Assembly: GCA_963788585.1 (NCBI GenBank)
Contig: CAWBHA010000005.1
Span: forward strand, 62,001 to 126,000
Length of the DNA stretch: 64,000 bases
Source of the DNA: Bog-473 sp963788585
GTDB taxonomy: Bacteria; Actinomycetota; Acidimicrobiia; Acidimicrobiales; RAAP-2
Direction of reading: 5' to 3'
Positions 24,678-32,438 of the stretch are shown here, piece by piece (the stretch's first letter is position 1; the number at the start of each line of letters is the position of its first letter). Position numbers and translations under genes: made by a program. The notes beneath the pieces were generated by a model that ran no database searches, was not told where the DNA came from, and was given only the letters and a program-made list of their open reading frames with translations.

Positions 24678-27527
24678 GTGCCAGTGGATGGCGCCAAGGT
24701 CACTCGCACGCGCGGAGTCGGTGAGCCCATGGGGGAGACAATCGTGGCCAAGCCGGACGGGGCACGAGCCCAGTCGGAGCCCGGCGACCGCCCGAACACG
24801 CCCGACACGGCGCCAGCCCCCTCTGACTCCCGCTGGTTGGTGTCCGCGGCGATCTACGTCATCGCCGCCATGCTCGCACTCGGTGCCCTCGCTCTGCTGA
24901 CACTCGGGCCGCTCCACGGTGCAATGCCCATCCGCCAGCCGATACCGGCGCCGGCGATGTTCGCACTCGTCCTCCTCCTCTTCGTTGCCGCCGTGTGGGC
25001 ACCCGTGGAGTTGCCCTACCGAGGAAACAGCCTGACGTTCGCGCTCGACTCCGCGCCCATCATCCTCGGCCTCGTCTTTCTGCGCCCGTCTCTGCTGACC
25101 CTCAGCGCCGCGTGCGCCGAGACCATCGTCTACACGCTCACCCGCAGAAGCCCACTCATCAAGTTCGTTCTGAACGTCAGCCTCATCGCGTTTGCCACCG
25201 CTCTCTCGGCCCTGGTGTACAGAGAAATCCTCGCCGGACATGGCCCGCTCAGCGTGCGGGGCTGGGCCGCGGCGGCCCTTGCGTTGGCTGCAGCGGTGAT
25301 CGTGCCCAATGTCGTCGTGCGGATCGTCTCGGCGATCTATGGACTGACCTCTGAGCACCGGACGGGCTCCCAATGGATGTTCGAGGCCCTGCTCAGTCTC
25401 ACGAGCATCTGTCTTGCCCTCGTCGTGCTCGACGCCGCGTGGTTCGAACTGTGGGCCACCGTGCCCCTCCTCATCGTCGCTGCACTCATCGTCGTCGCGT
25501 ACCGGGGCTACACCCGGCTGTCGCTCCGATTCGGGTCGCTGCAGCGTCTCTACGACTTCAGCCAGGTGCTCGGCTCGGCGAGCCTCGAGCCGAGCACCAT
25601 GAGCGGCGACGTCCTGCAGCAGGTCTGCACGGTCATGCGCGCCCGGCGGGCGCAGCTCATCCTCGCAGAGCCGTCGGGGATCCCCCGCCGGATCTCGATG
25701 GGTGACGACAGCACGTCGGGCGTCGAACTGATCAATCTCGATCCCACGTCGTTCGTCACTGCGGCCATTGGCACCGGTGCGCCGTCGCTCCACACGACGG
25801 CGGGATCGCAGGAACGGGGCTCCTCGCACGACCCGATCGTCGGCGAGTACCAATCGGCGCTCGTGGCTCCGCTCATGGGTGAGCAACAGCCCATCGGCGC
25901 AGTCGTCGCCCTCGACCGCGACGAACAGCTGGACGGATTCGACGAGGACGATCTCCGACTCTTCGGGGCGCTCGTGGCCAACGCCAGCGCCAACCTCGAG
26001 CGCGCCCGCCTCGTGGAAGAGCTCCGGTACGAGGTGGACAGCAAGACGCACCAGGCGACGCACGACATGCTCACCGGGTTGCCGAACCGCATGCTGTTCA
26101 CGACGCCGCGCCGCGGCTGCGCTGAACGAGAACACGGGCGTCGCCGTCATCCTCTTCGACATCGACCGCTTCAAGGACGTGAACGACACGCTGGGCCACG
26201 CGATCGGTGACCGTCTTCTGCTCGAGATCTCGGAGCGGCTCCAGCGGGCGAGCCCGGAGGAGGCGACCGTCGCTCGCCTCGGAGGGGACGAGTTCGCCTT
26301 CGTCATCTCCGGTGTCACGACGGTCGAGCACGCGACGGCGCTGGTCCACGAGCTGCACGCCGTTTTGTCCCGCCCGGTCGAGATCGATGGGCTGACGCTC
26401 GCGGTGACTGCGAGTGCGGGCGTCACTCTCGCTCCGCACCACGGGAACGAGGTTGCTCTCCTCCTCCAGCGGGCGGACATCGCGATGTACCTGGCCAAGG
26501 AGCGCCGCTCCACGGTCGAGGTGTACTCGGTCGAGCACGACCAGAGCATGCGCCGAACGCTGCTGCTCGGAGGCTTGCTCACGCACGCCCTCGAGACCAA
26601 CACCGAGCTGAGCGTCGTGTACCACGCCATTGGGGACGTCCGCTCCCACCAAATCGCCCAGGTCGAGGCGCTCACCCGCTGGAATCATCCCGAACAAGGT
26701 TCGATTCCCCCGGACGAGTTCATCGCCATCGCCGAACAGATGGGTATCGTCAGCCAGATCAGTGACTTCGTCCTCGCCCAGTCCTGCGCCCACCTGGCCG
26801 ACTGGCGGCGCGCCGGCTTGGAGCTCGGCGTCGCCATCAACATCTCGGGACGGGAGCTCGCTGACGGCTCGCTCGTCGATCGCGTCGCCCGCCACCTCGA
26901 GGCAAATGACTCTTCCGGCCGAGCTGCTCACGCTCGAGGTCACCGAGACGGAGGTGATGGCCGACCTGCTGCAGGCGAGCCGCGTATTGGACGAGCTCTC
27001 CAGTCTCGGCATCCGGATCGCCATCGACGACTACGGCACCGGCTACTCCTCGTTGGCCTATCTGCACCGACTGCCGGTGCAAGAGCTGAAGATCGACCGG
27101 TCCTTCGTCACCAACCTACCCGACAGAGGACAGCAATCTGATCATCGTCAAGTCATCGATCACCATGGCCCACTCCCTCGGCCTGAGCGTCGTGGCCGAG
27201 GGTGCCGAGGACGAGGTGACCTGCGCCATCCTGGCTGACGCGGGATGCGACTTCATCCAGGGCTACTACCTGGCCAAGCCGATGCCCGCCGAAGAAATCA
27301 AGGCGTGGCTGCTTCGGCGGCGCGTCGCTACAGTTCACACCCCATCGAAAGCACACGTCGGGGACGTCACGGCTCGTGCTGTCGAGTCAGGCCCACCGGC
27401 CCGCCGGCACCCCGTAGTTCGGCTCTCCCGCCGGCGTCCTACGGCGCAGCGCGGAATAGGCGCATCGGCCACACGCCCGCGCCGCTCTTGCGGCGAAATC
27501 CCTCACGCGAAACCGAACGCCGAGTGA
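24678..27527 (+). CDS. membrane GAF-GGDEF-EAL c-di-GMP turnover protein (frame broken three times)
   Basis: A protein of about 950 codons: seven or eight membrane helices in the first 310 residues, a GAF-like sensor region (about 330-450), a GGDEF diguanylate cyclase (FDIDRFKDVNDTLG; ARLGGDEFAF) and an EAL phosphodiesterase (VEALTRW; INISGREL; EVTETEV; AIDDYGTGYSSL; LKIDRSFV; VVAEGAED; IQGYYLAKP). Catalytic residues of both enzyme domains are present, so it could make or break c-di-GMP. The frame shifts near 26105, 26910 and 27130, each by one base; motifs run on correctly across each break, which favours sequencing error. GTG at 24678 is used; ATG at 24729 is an alternative. Confidence 0.85.
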
Positions 27528-27698
27528 CTGCTCGTCGGGCCTCGAAAAGACCGGTTGTCCACAACTTGTCAAGTCGTATTTCGGCACGACTAAACCCCCG
27601 TTTGATTCGCCCCGCGGCGGCAGGCGGCCGAGTCGCGGATTCGTGCCTGAAACTGGGCCGAAGAAGCACAATTCGCGCCAAAGCCCCAGGTCGATTCA

Positions 27699-27733
27699 CA
27701 ACCAGACCGCAATGTTTGGTTGCCGTCTGGTTG
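27699..27733. promoter_or_regulatory. long inverted repeat upstream of the exporter leader
   Basis: Arms CAACCAGACCGCAA (27699-27712) and TTGCCGTCTGGTTG (27720-27733) match at 13 of 14 positions around a 7-base spacer. It ends 12 bases before a TACACT -10 element, so it is placed like an operator; no T-tract follows on either strand, which argues against a simple terminator. Confidence 0.6.
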
Positions 27734-27745
27734 CAAGAGCGGGCG

Positions 27746-27751
27746 TACACT
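27746..27751 (+). promoter_or_regulatory. -10 element for the exporter leader RNA
   Basis: TACACT; transcription should begin near 27758. The best -35 is TTGCCG (27720-27725) with a long 20-base spacer, inside the right arm of the inverted repeat. Confidence 0.45.
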
Positions 27752-27757
27752 CTCCGC

Positions 27758-27801
27758 GGGGAATCGAGGGTCCGGTTGCACGGGTTTGCCCTCGACTCCC
27801 C
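27758..27801 (+). ncRNA. 5' stem-loop of the exporter leader
   Basis: GGGGAATCGAGGG (27758-27770) pairs with CCCTCGACTCCCC (27789-27801) at 12 of 13 positions with an 18-base loop. It would form right at the predicted 5' end of the leader transcript. Confidence 0.55.
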
Positions 27802-27819
27802 ACTGCGTACCGAAGGCTG

Positions 27820-27862
27820 AAGGAGGTGAGGCCCAATGACCTGCGAAAACCGCTGGAACTGA
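27820..27862 (+). CDS. 8-codon leader peptide with perfect Shine-Dalgarno
   Basis: AAGGAGGTGA at 27820-27829 is a full match to the 16S anti-Shine-Dalgarno, rare in this window, and stands 6 bases before ATG at 27836. The frame reads MTCENRWN and stops at 27860-27862. Such a strong ribosome site in front of so short a frame, inside a structured leader of an exporter gene, is typical of ribosome-mediated attenuation. It is too short for homology evidence. Confidence 0.6.
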
Positions 27863-27926
27863 GAGCCCACGTGATCCTCGCGCCGTCTTCGAACCGGTAC
27901 GGGGTGTTGCGATGGGAAGTATCGAC

Positions 27927-27995
27927 GCGGCTGGCCCCCGCCTTTAGTGATGCTGGGCGACAACGCACAGCTGTCAAAAGGGCGGGGGCCGCCGC
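27927..27995 (+). promoter_or_regulatory. long GC-rich hairpin, candidate attenuator
   Basis: GCGGC-T-GGCCCCCGCC-TTT pairs with AAA-G-GGCGGGGGCC-GCCGC (18 pairs, two single-base bulges) around a 30-base loop that itself can form GCTG/CAGC. It lies 64 bases after the leader-peptide stop and 94 bases before the exporter start. No T-tract follows. A second small hairpin (TGAGC / GCTCA, 28047-28064) lies just upstream of the gene. Confidence 0.55.
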
Positions 27996-28089
27996 CGTCA
28001 TCGTCGTCACCCCACCGACTGCAGGTCCAAGGACCACGGGCCGGTGTGAGCTAAAAGAGGCTCAGTGATCAGAGTGGGTCGGGGACTCC

Positions 28090-29358
28090 GTGCGGTCGCG
28101 TAGGCCTGCGGGACATCGGCGTCGCCTCGGGCGTGCGTTCAACCGCCTCTGGGTGGGCTTCGCCTTCTCCAGCTCGGGCGACGGCATTGCGGCGGGTGCC
28201 GTGCCGCTCCTCGCGGTCACCGTCAACCCGAATCCGTTCGCCGTGTCGACCGTCGTCGCCGCGGACTCCCTGCCGTGGCTCTTGATGGCGCTTCCGGCCG
28301 GGGCGTTCGCCGATCGATTCGAGCGAGGTCCGGTGGCGGCGCTGTCGAACTCTCTACGCGCGCTGGTCATCATCCTGGCCGCCCTTCTGATCCTGAGCGA
28401 CCGGATGACCTTGACGCTGCTCATCCTCATCGTGCTCGTCAACGCGTCGGCTCGGGCATTCTTCTATTCCTCGTACCAGGCTCTGGTCCCCGAGCTGGTC
28501 GACTCCCGTGATCTGGAGCACGCCAACGGCTTCCTCTCGGCGACCGAGTCCGGCACGGAATATCTCGGCGGCCCCATCGTCGGTACCACGCTTTTCGCCG
28601 TCGCACAAGTCCCTGCCCGTTCTTCGCCGACGCGATCGCCCTGGTGGCTTCGTGCCTTCCCTTTGCTCAGATTCCGCACGAAGGCAGCGCAGGCCGGCTC
28701 GTCGACCTCGATGTGGGAGGGAGTGCGCCTCCTCTTCGCAGACAACCGCCTGCGGGTGCTCCTCTTGCTGATTGCCTCGCTCGCAGGCCTCCAAGGCATG
28801 GAAAGCGGGGTTCTGGTCCTGCTGGCGACCAAGGTGTGGGGCATCCCCGAAGGGGCGTACGGCCTCTTCCTCGCGACCGGGGCAGCGGGCGCTCTCGTCG
28901 GCAGCTTTCTCGCCGACGGCGTGTCCCGGCGTATCGGCGGCGGCACGCGCGCTGATCGCGGCGGCGGTCGTCTCGGGCTGCGGCTATCTCGTCATGGCGG
29001 CTGCAACGAGCTGGGAGGTGGCTGCGCCGGCCTTCGCGCTCGTGGGTCTGGCGGTCGGCGCAGGATCCGTCGTGGCCACGTCACTGCGCCAACGGCTGAC
29101 GCCGAAGGATCTCATGGGTCGCGTCGGCGGTGCCTGGCGAGGAATCGTCTGGGGTGCAGCGCCTCTCGGTGCACTCGCCGCAGGGGCCATCGCCGTGGCG
29201 TGGGGCATCCGCTTGCCGCATCTTGGTCGCCGGGATCCTGCAGTGTGTCGTCGCCCTCGTTCTCGCTCGGCCACTCGTCAAGAGGATCGAACACGTTCGG
29301 GGACCGCGCCGCGTGGCCTCGCGCCGTCGGCTCCTCGGCCGAATCCTCGCCGCCATGA
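28090..29358 (+). CDS. MFS exporter, EntS/macrolide-efflux type (frame broken)
   Basis: An about 420-residue, 12-helix major-facilitator drug or siderophore exporter. The first half is clean: GDGIAAGAVPLLAV in helix 1, ADSLPWLLMALPAGAFADRF with the motif-A loop, and ARAFFYSSYQALVPELV, as in MFS_3/EntS/MefA-like proteins. Frame shifts occur near 28613 and 28662 (mutually compensating), 28945 and 29215, with motifs continuing (FFADAIALVASC; GWCGYLVMAAAT-like; LVAGILQCVVALVLA). The stop TGA at 29356-29358 overlaps the ATG of the next gene. GTG at 28090 is the first usable start; a 12-codon frame from GTG 28065 with AAAAGAGG upstream overlaps it. Regulation by the leader upstream is proposed. Confidence 0.75.
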   Translation: MRSRRPAGHRRRLGRAFNRLWVGFAFSSSGDGIAAGAVPLLAVTVNPNPFAVSTVVAADSLPWLLMALPAGAFADRFERGPVAALSNSLRALVIILAALLILSDRMTLTLLILIVLVNASARAFFYSSYQALVPELVDSRDLEHANGFLSATESGTEYLGGPIVGTTLFAVAQVPARSSPTRSPWWLRAFPLLRFRTKAAQAGSSTSMWEGVRLLFADNRLRVLLLLIASLAGLQGMESGVLVLLATKVWGIPEGAYGLFLATGAAGALVGSFLADGVSRRIGGGTRADRGGGRLGLRLSRHGGCNELGGGCAGLRARGSGGRRRIRRGHVTAPTADAEGSHGSRRRCLARNRLGCSASRCTRRRGHRRGVGHPLAASWSPGSCSVSSPSFSLGHSSRGSNTFGDRAAWPRAVGSSAESSPP

Positions 29359-30037
29359 GCACCATCGTGGCCATCGCCCATCGGGGCGACCCCGTGGGCG
29401 AACGTGAGAACACGTCTGACTGCCGTTCGCCTCCGCCATCGCACTGGGAGCCGACTGGGTGGAGATCGACCTGCGCCGGACCCGGGACGGCGAGATCGTC
29501 GTGCTGCACGACCAGACGCTGGAGCGCCTCTGGGGCGTCGAGGCCTCGGTGGGCGACCTCGACTGGGCCGAGGTGTCCCGCATCGGCGAGGGAGCGCTCC
29601 GGATCCCGTTGTTCCGTCAGGTGCTGCGGACCGTTGACGTGCCGCTGATGGTCGACTTCACGCGCCGCGAGGTCGTCCCGGGCGGCCTCGACGCCGTGCT
29701 GGCGGAGGGCGCGCTCGAGCGGTCGCTGTTCGTCACGGGCAACGTCCCGGCGCTGCGCCTGCTGCGCAACCTCTCGTCGGAGGCACGCCTTGGCCTGACC
29801 TGGCTCGACGGCAGCGAGCCGCCGCTCGAACTGCTCGAGGAGTTGGGTGCCGAGTACTGGAACCCGATGCAGGACTTCGTGACGCCCGAGGGGGTGGCCA
29901 AGGTGCACGAGGCGGGACGCAAGGTCTCGACGTGGACCGTCGACACGGCCGAGGCAATGGACGGCGTGGTGTCGTCCGGGGTGGACGCTGTCGTCAGCAA
30001 TCAGGTGGCCGCGCTCGTGGATTTCCTCCGCGGCTAG
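29355..30037 (+). CDS. glycerophosphodiester phosphodiesterase (frame broken once)
   Basis: A protein of about 227 codons of the GDPD family, which hydrolyses glycerophosphodiesters to glycerol-3-phosphate and an alcohol. Visible motifs: HRGDPVGERENT at the N-terminus, then after a frame shift near 29420 FASAIALGADWVEIDLRRTR with the metal-binding E-x-D, GEIVVLHDQTLERLWG with the catalytic His, and a TIM-barrel tail ending VSTWTVDTAEAMDGVVSSGVDAVVSNQ. No signal peptide, so it is cytoplasmic. Its ATG overlaps the exporter stop (ATGA), so the two are translated together. Confidence 0.85.
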
Positions 30038-30170
30038 GCACGGTGCCACGCCCGCGACATTGACGCCTGCGGTTACTCGGGCTCGGGTGGGGATGTCTTC
30101 CAGGGATATTCGCGTAGACGAGGGGGCTCGTTCCGTCCGTATTCGGCGCCTCTGGGATCTTTGCGTCGGG

Positions 30171-30258
30171 TGTATACGCGCGGGGCTGCAACCCGTATGG
30201 CAGTTGGAACGTCCGCCCATATACAACGAGCGGCAAGGTCGCCGAGTCCGCGTATACG
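30171..30258. other. TATAC-rich intergenic segment with inverted repeat
   Basis: The 285-base gap 30038-30322 has no convincing gene. It holds TGTATACGCG (30171-30180) and its near reverse complement CGCGTATACG (30249-30258, 9 of 10), plus CATATACAAC at 30218-30227 between them. These could be operator half-sites for the downstream operon. Confidence 0.35.
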
Positions 30259-30322
30259 GGCAGAAGGAAGTGACGGGTACCCTCTTGCCTCGTGGAGCCG
30301 AGCCGGCGACGGTGAGCTGACC

Positions 30323-30982
30323 GTGGAGGACCACGCCAGCACACTGCTCTATCTCGAACTTGGCGACATCGACCCGGGCCACTGCGCAGACCGCGCCCGC
30401 CGGCTTTCGAGCGAACCTGGCGCCATCCGCGCCACCTGGTGGGAGAACGCCGCGCTCGGGCGAACCGACCTGCCGATGCGCGTCACCGACGGCCGGGTCC
30501 TCTTCGTCGTCGAGGCCGACGACGGCTTCACCGTGCCCGCAGCGATGCCCGGCACGAACGAGGCCCACTGTTTTCGGCGCCATGCTCGGCCGAGCCAGGG
30601 CATCCTCACCGGCGCGCCGACGCGGGGGCTGCTGATCGTGTGGATCGGCCCGCGGAGCCCCGAGGACGCCCGCCGCCTCCGCGACTGGGGCGATTACGTG
30701 CACATCCGCCACATCGCCGCCGCGGGGATCCCCGGGTTCACCCAGATCTCGGTGTACGAGAACGCGACGGGGGCGGACCCCTTGTACATGCACTTCTACG
30801 AGTTCGACAGCGCCGATGCCGAGGCCACCTTCTCGACGATGAACGACCACGTCGGCCCGCGCCTGGGGGGTATGGAGAGCCCGGCCTTCGCGGAATGGGC
30901 CGACTGGCGGGCCGCGGGTGGGCGCCTGTTCTACTGCAACACCTTCAACCGCCTGGGCGAGGTCGTCACGACGAGGGCATGA
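30323..30982 (+). CDS. conserved alpha/beta-barrel (EthD-like) protein
   Basis: A 219-residue protein whose C-terminal half (RGLLIVWIGPRSPEDARRLR; DYVHIRHIAAAGIPGFTQIS; PLYMHFYEFDSADAEATF) has the beta-alpha-beta-beta pattern of dimeric alpha/beta-barrel proteins such as EthD. The N-terminal half (TLLYLELGDIDP; ARRLSSEPGAIRATWWENA) may be a second copy. The enzyme function is unknown. GTG at 30323 is preferred to the in-frame start at 30161 because a GGTGAG ribosome site sits just upstream and codons before it look non-coding. Its stop overlaps the next ATG. It shares the general fold with 1363-2205. Confidence 0.65.
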   Translation: MEDHASTLLYLELGDIDPGHCADRARRLSSEPGAIRATWWENAALGRTDLPMRVTDGRVLFVVEADDGFTVPAAMPGTNEAHCFRRHARPSQGILTGAPTRGLLIVWIGPRSPEDARRLRDWGDYVHIRHIAAAGIPGFTQISVYENATGADPLYMHFYEFDSADAEATFSTMNDHVGPRLGGMESPAFAEWADWRAAGGRLFYCNTFNRLGEVVTTRA

Positions 30983-31869
30983 CGGACCTCCTGGACGCCC
31001 GGACCGCCATCTGGCTGGAGGATGTCCTCGGCTCCCCGTTTCGCCTCGTCGGCTCCCTGAGCTTCGGCGTCACCTCCGAGCTCGCGCTCGTCGAGGCGGA
31101 CGGCAGGCGGTTCGTCCTCCGCCGCTACCCCGACCCGGCCGCACGCACCGACCGGCCCGGCCTGGTCCAGGACGAGGTCCGGGTGCTCCACGCGGCGCGC
31201 GCCGTCCTCGGACCCCTGGTGCCCGAGCCGATCGCCTACGACGCCGCGGGCACCGTCGCCGGCCTGCCCGCTCTCGTGATGACCCACCTGCGCGGCACCC
31301 CCGTCATCCACGGCCTCGACCCGGTCCGGCTCGTCGAGCCACTCTCCGCGGCTCCACGCGGCCGCGGCGCCCGCCCTCCCTGCGTTCCACGACTGGTTCG
31401 ACCCGACCCGCGTCCGCGTCCCGGCCTGGTCGTCGGACCCGCGGCGCGTGGCGCCGCCTGGCGGAGCTCGTGACGCAGCCGGAACCGGCGACGCGTCAAG
31501 TGTTCCTCCACCGCGATTTCCACCCCGGGAACCTGCTCTGGGTCGACGGCGCACTGACGGGCATCGTCGACTGGGCCGACGGGTGCCGCGGACCCGAGCC
31601 GGCGGACGTGGCCCACACGCGCTGCAACCTGGCCCTGGTCGACGGGCTGGCCGCGGCGGAGCGGTTTCTGCAGGTGTACGTGCAGGCGAACCCCGGCTAC
31701 GTCCACGATCCGTGGTGGGATGCCGTCGAGCTCCTCCCGTGGGACGACGACTTCTCGGGGGTCATGGCCTTCAACGCGTTCGGCGCCGGGCTCGACCTCG
31801 GGCGGCTCCGGGCGCGGGCGGACGGCCTCGCACGGCTCGTGTCGCGCGCAGGCCGACGGCGCCACCTGA
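30979..31869 (+). CDS. aminoglycoside-phosphotransferase-fold kinase (frame broken)
   Basis: An APH/choline-kinase-fold phosphotransferase of about 295 residues. N-lobe: SFGVTSELALVEADG and RRFVLRRYPDP with the ATP-binding lysine position occupied by R. C-lobe: catalytic HRDFHPGNLLW and the metal-binding GIVDWADGCRGPEPADVAH. The frame shifts near 31345, and a second shift near the end is needed to reach TGA at 31867-31869; otherwise the frame runs on to 31988. I prefer 31869 because a strong hairpin follows at 31871. The start overlaps the previous stop (ATGA). The substrate may be an aminoglycoside, a sugar or another alcohol. Confidence 0.78.
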
Positions 31870-31870
31870 C

Positions 31871-31900
31871 CGGCACGAGCGTTCGAACGCTCACGTGCCG
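31871..31900. terminator. bidirectional hairpin between convergent genes
   Basis: GAGCGTTCGAACGCTC (31877-31892) is a perfect 16-base palindrome, extended outward by CGGCAC (31871-31876) and GTGCCG (31895-31900) with a 2-base bulge. It lies between the rightward kinase gene and the leftward reductase gene, where a shared terminator is expected. Confidence 0.6.
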
Positions 31901-32437
31901 CGACAGGCCCGGACGGCGCCGTCGGCATGGCACCGCGGAGCCGCTCCCTCGCCTGCGGGTCCGTGACCAGGCCGTCGGCACCGAGTGACGATGCGGCGAT
32001 CAGGAGCTCGGTGCAGGCCGCCTCCACCACGTTCGCCTTGGCGTAGCCGAGAACCCCGCGCAGCGAGGCGTGCGCCAGCGCGGCGCCGCGGGGCGAGGCA
32101 TTGACCCAGGCGACCGGCTTCTCGTAGATCGAGCGGGTGTGGTCGTCCCCGATCAGCCATTCGAGGAGGTTCTTCAGCGAGCCCGGAAGTGACCCGCATA
32201 CTCCGGGTCGAGAACAGCAACGTGTCGGCGCAGTGCACCAGGTCGCGCAGCCGCGCCACGACGGGGATAGGGGGGTCGGAGTCGGCGTCGGGATTGAAGT
32301 GCGGCAGGGCCGACAGCTCGCCGTAGAGCGTGCAGGCCGTTCCCGGCGGTGCCGTCCCGCGCCGTGCGGAGGAGGACAGCGGTGTTCGTCGAGGCCGCCC
32401 GCAGGCTTCCAGAGACGAGCAACACCTCACACCGCAC
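31891..32437 (-). CDS. NADPH-dependent FMN reductase family protein (frame broken)
   Basis: A flavodoxin-fold reductase of about 180 residues. The N-terminus LLVSGSLRAASTNTAVLL is the FMN phosphate loop; the middle reads CADTLLFSTR, then PEYAGSLPGSLKNLLEWLIG, the flavin-ring contact segment, then EKPVAWVNASPRG. Three frames are needed (shifts near 32375 and 32195). The 3' end is uncertain; the TGA at 31891-31893 falls at the shared hairpin. GTG at 32437 lies 1 base after the rnj stop, so the gene is the last of the dapA-rnj unit. Confidence 0.75.
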
Positions 32438-32438
32438 C

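Noticed and set aside
22473..26675. A 1400-codon open frame on the minus strand opposite the secreted-repeat and GGDEF-EAL genes.
   Set aside because: It is a by-product of high GC: its sequence is low-complexity, Arg/Gly-rich and without domains, while the plus strand shows clear motifs.
27530..28089. A tRNA or known riboswitch in the exporter leader.
   Set aside because: No cloverleaf or T-loop sequence and no riboswitch consensus that I recognise; the structure is leader-peptide-like.
27820..28090. The perfect Shine-Dalgarno at 27820 as the ribosome site of the exporter itself.
   Set aside because: The frame it serves stops after eight codons, and the exporter frame has no path to that ATG without many changes.
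31877..31892. GAGCGTTCGAACGCTC considered as a second LexA box.
   Set aside because: The half-sites are in the wrong order (GTTCGAAC rather than GAAC-N4-GTTC), and it lies between convergent 3' ends.
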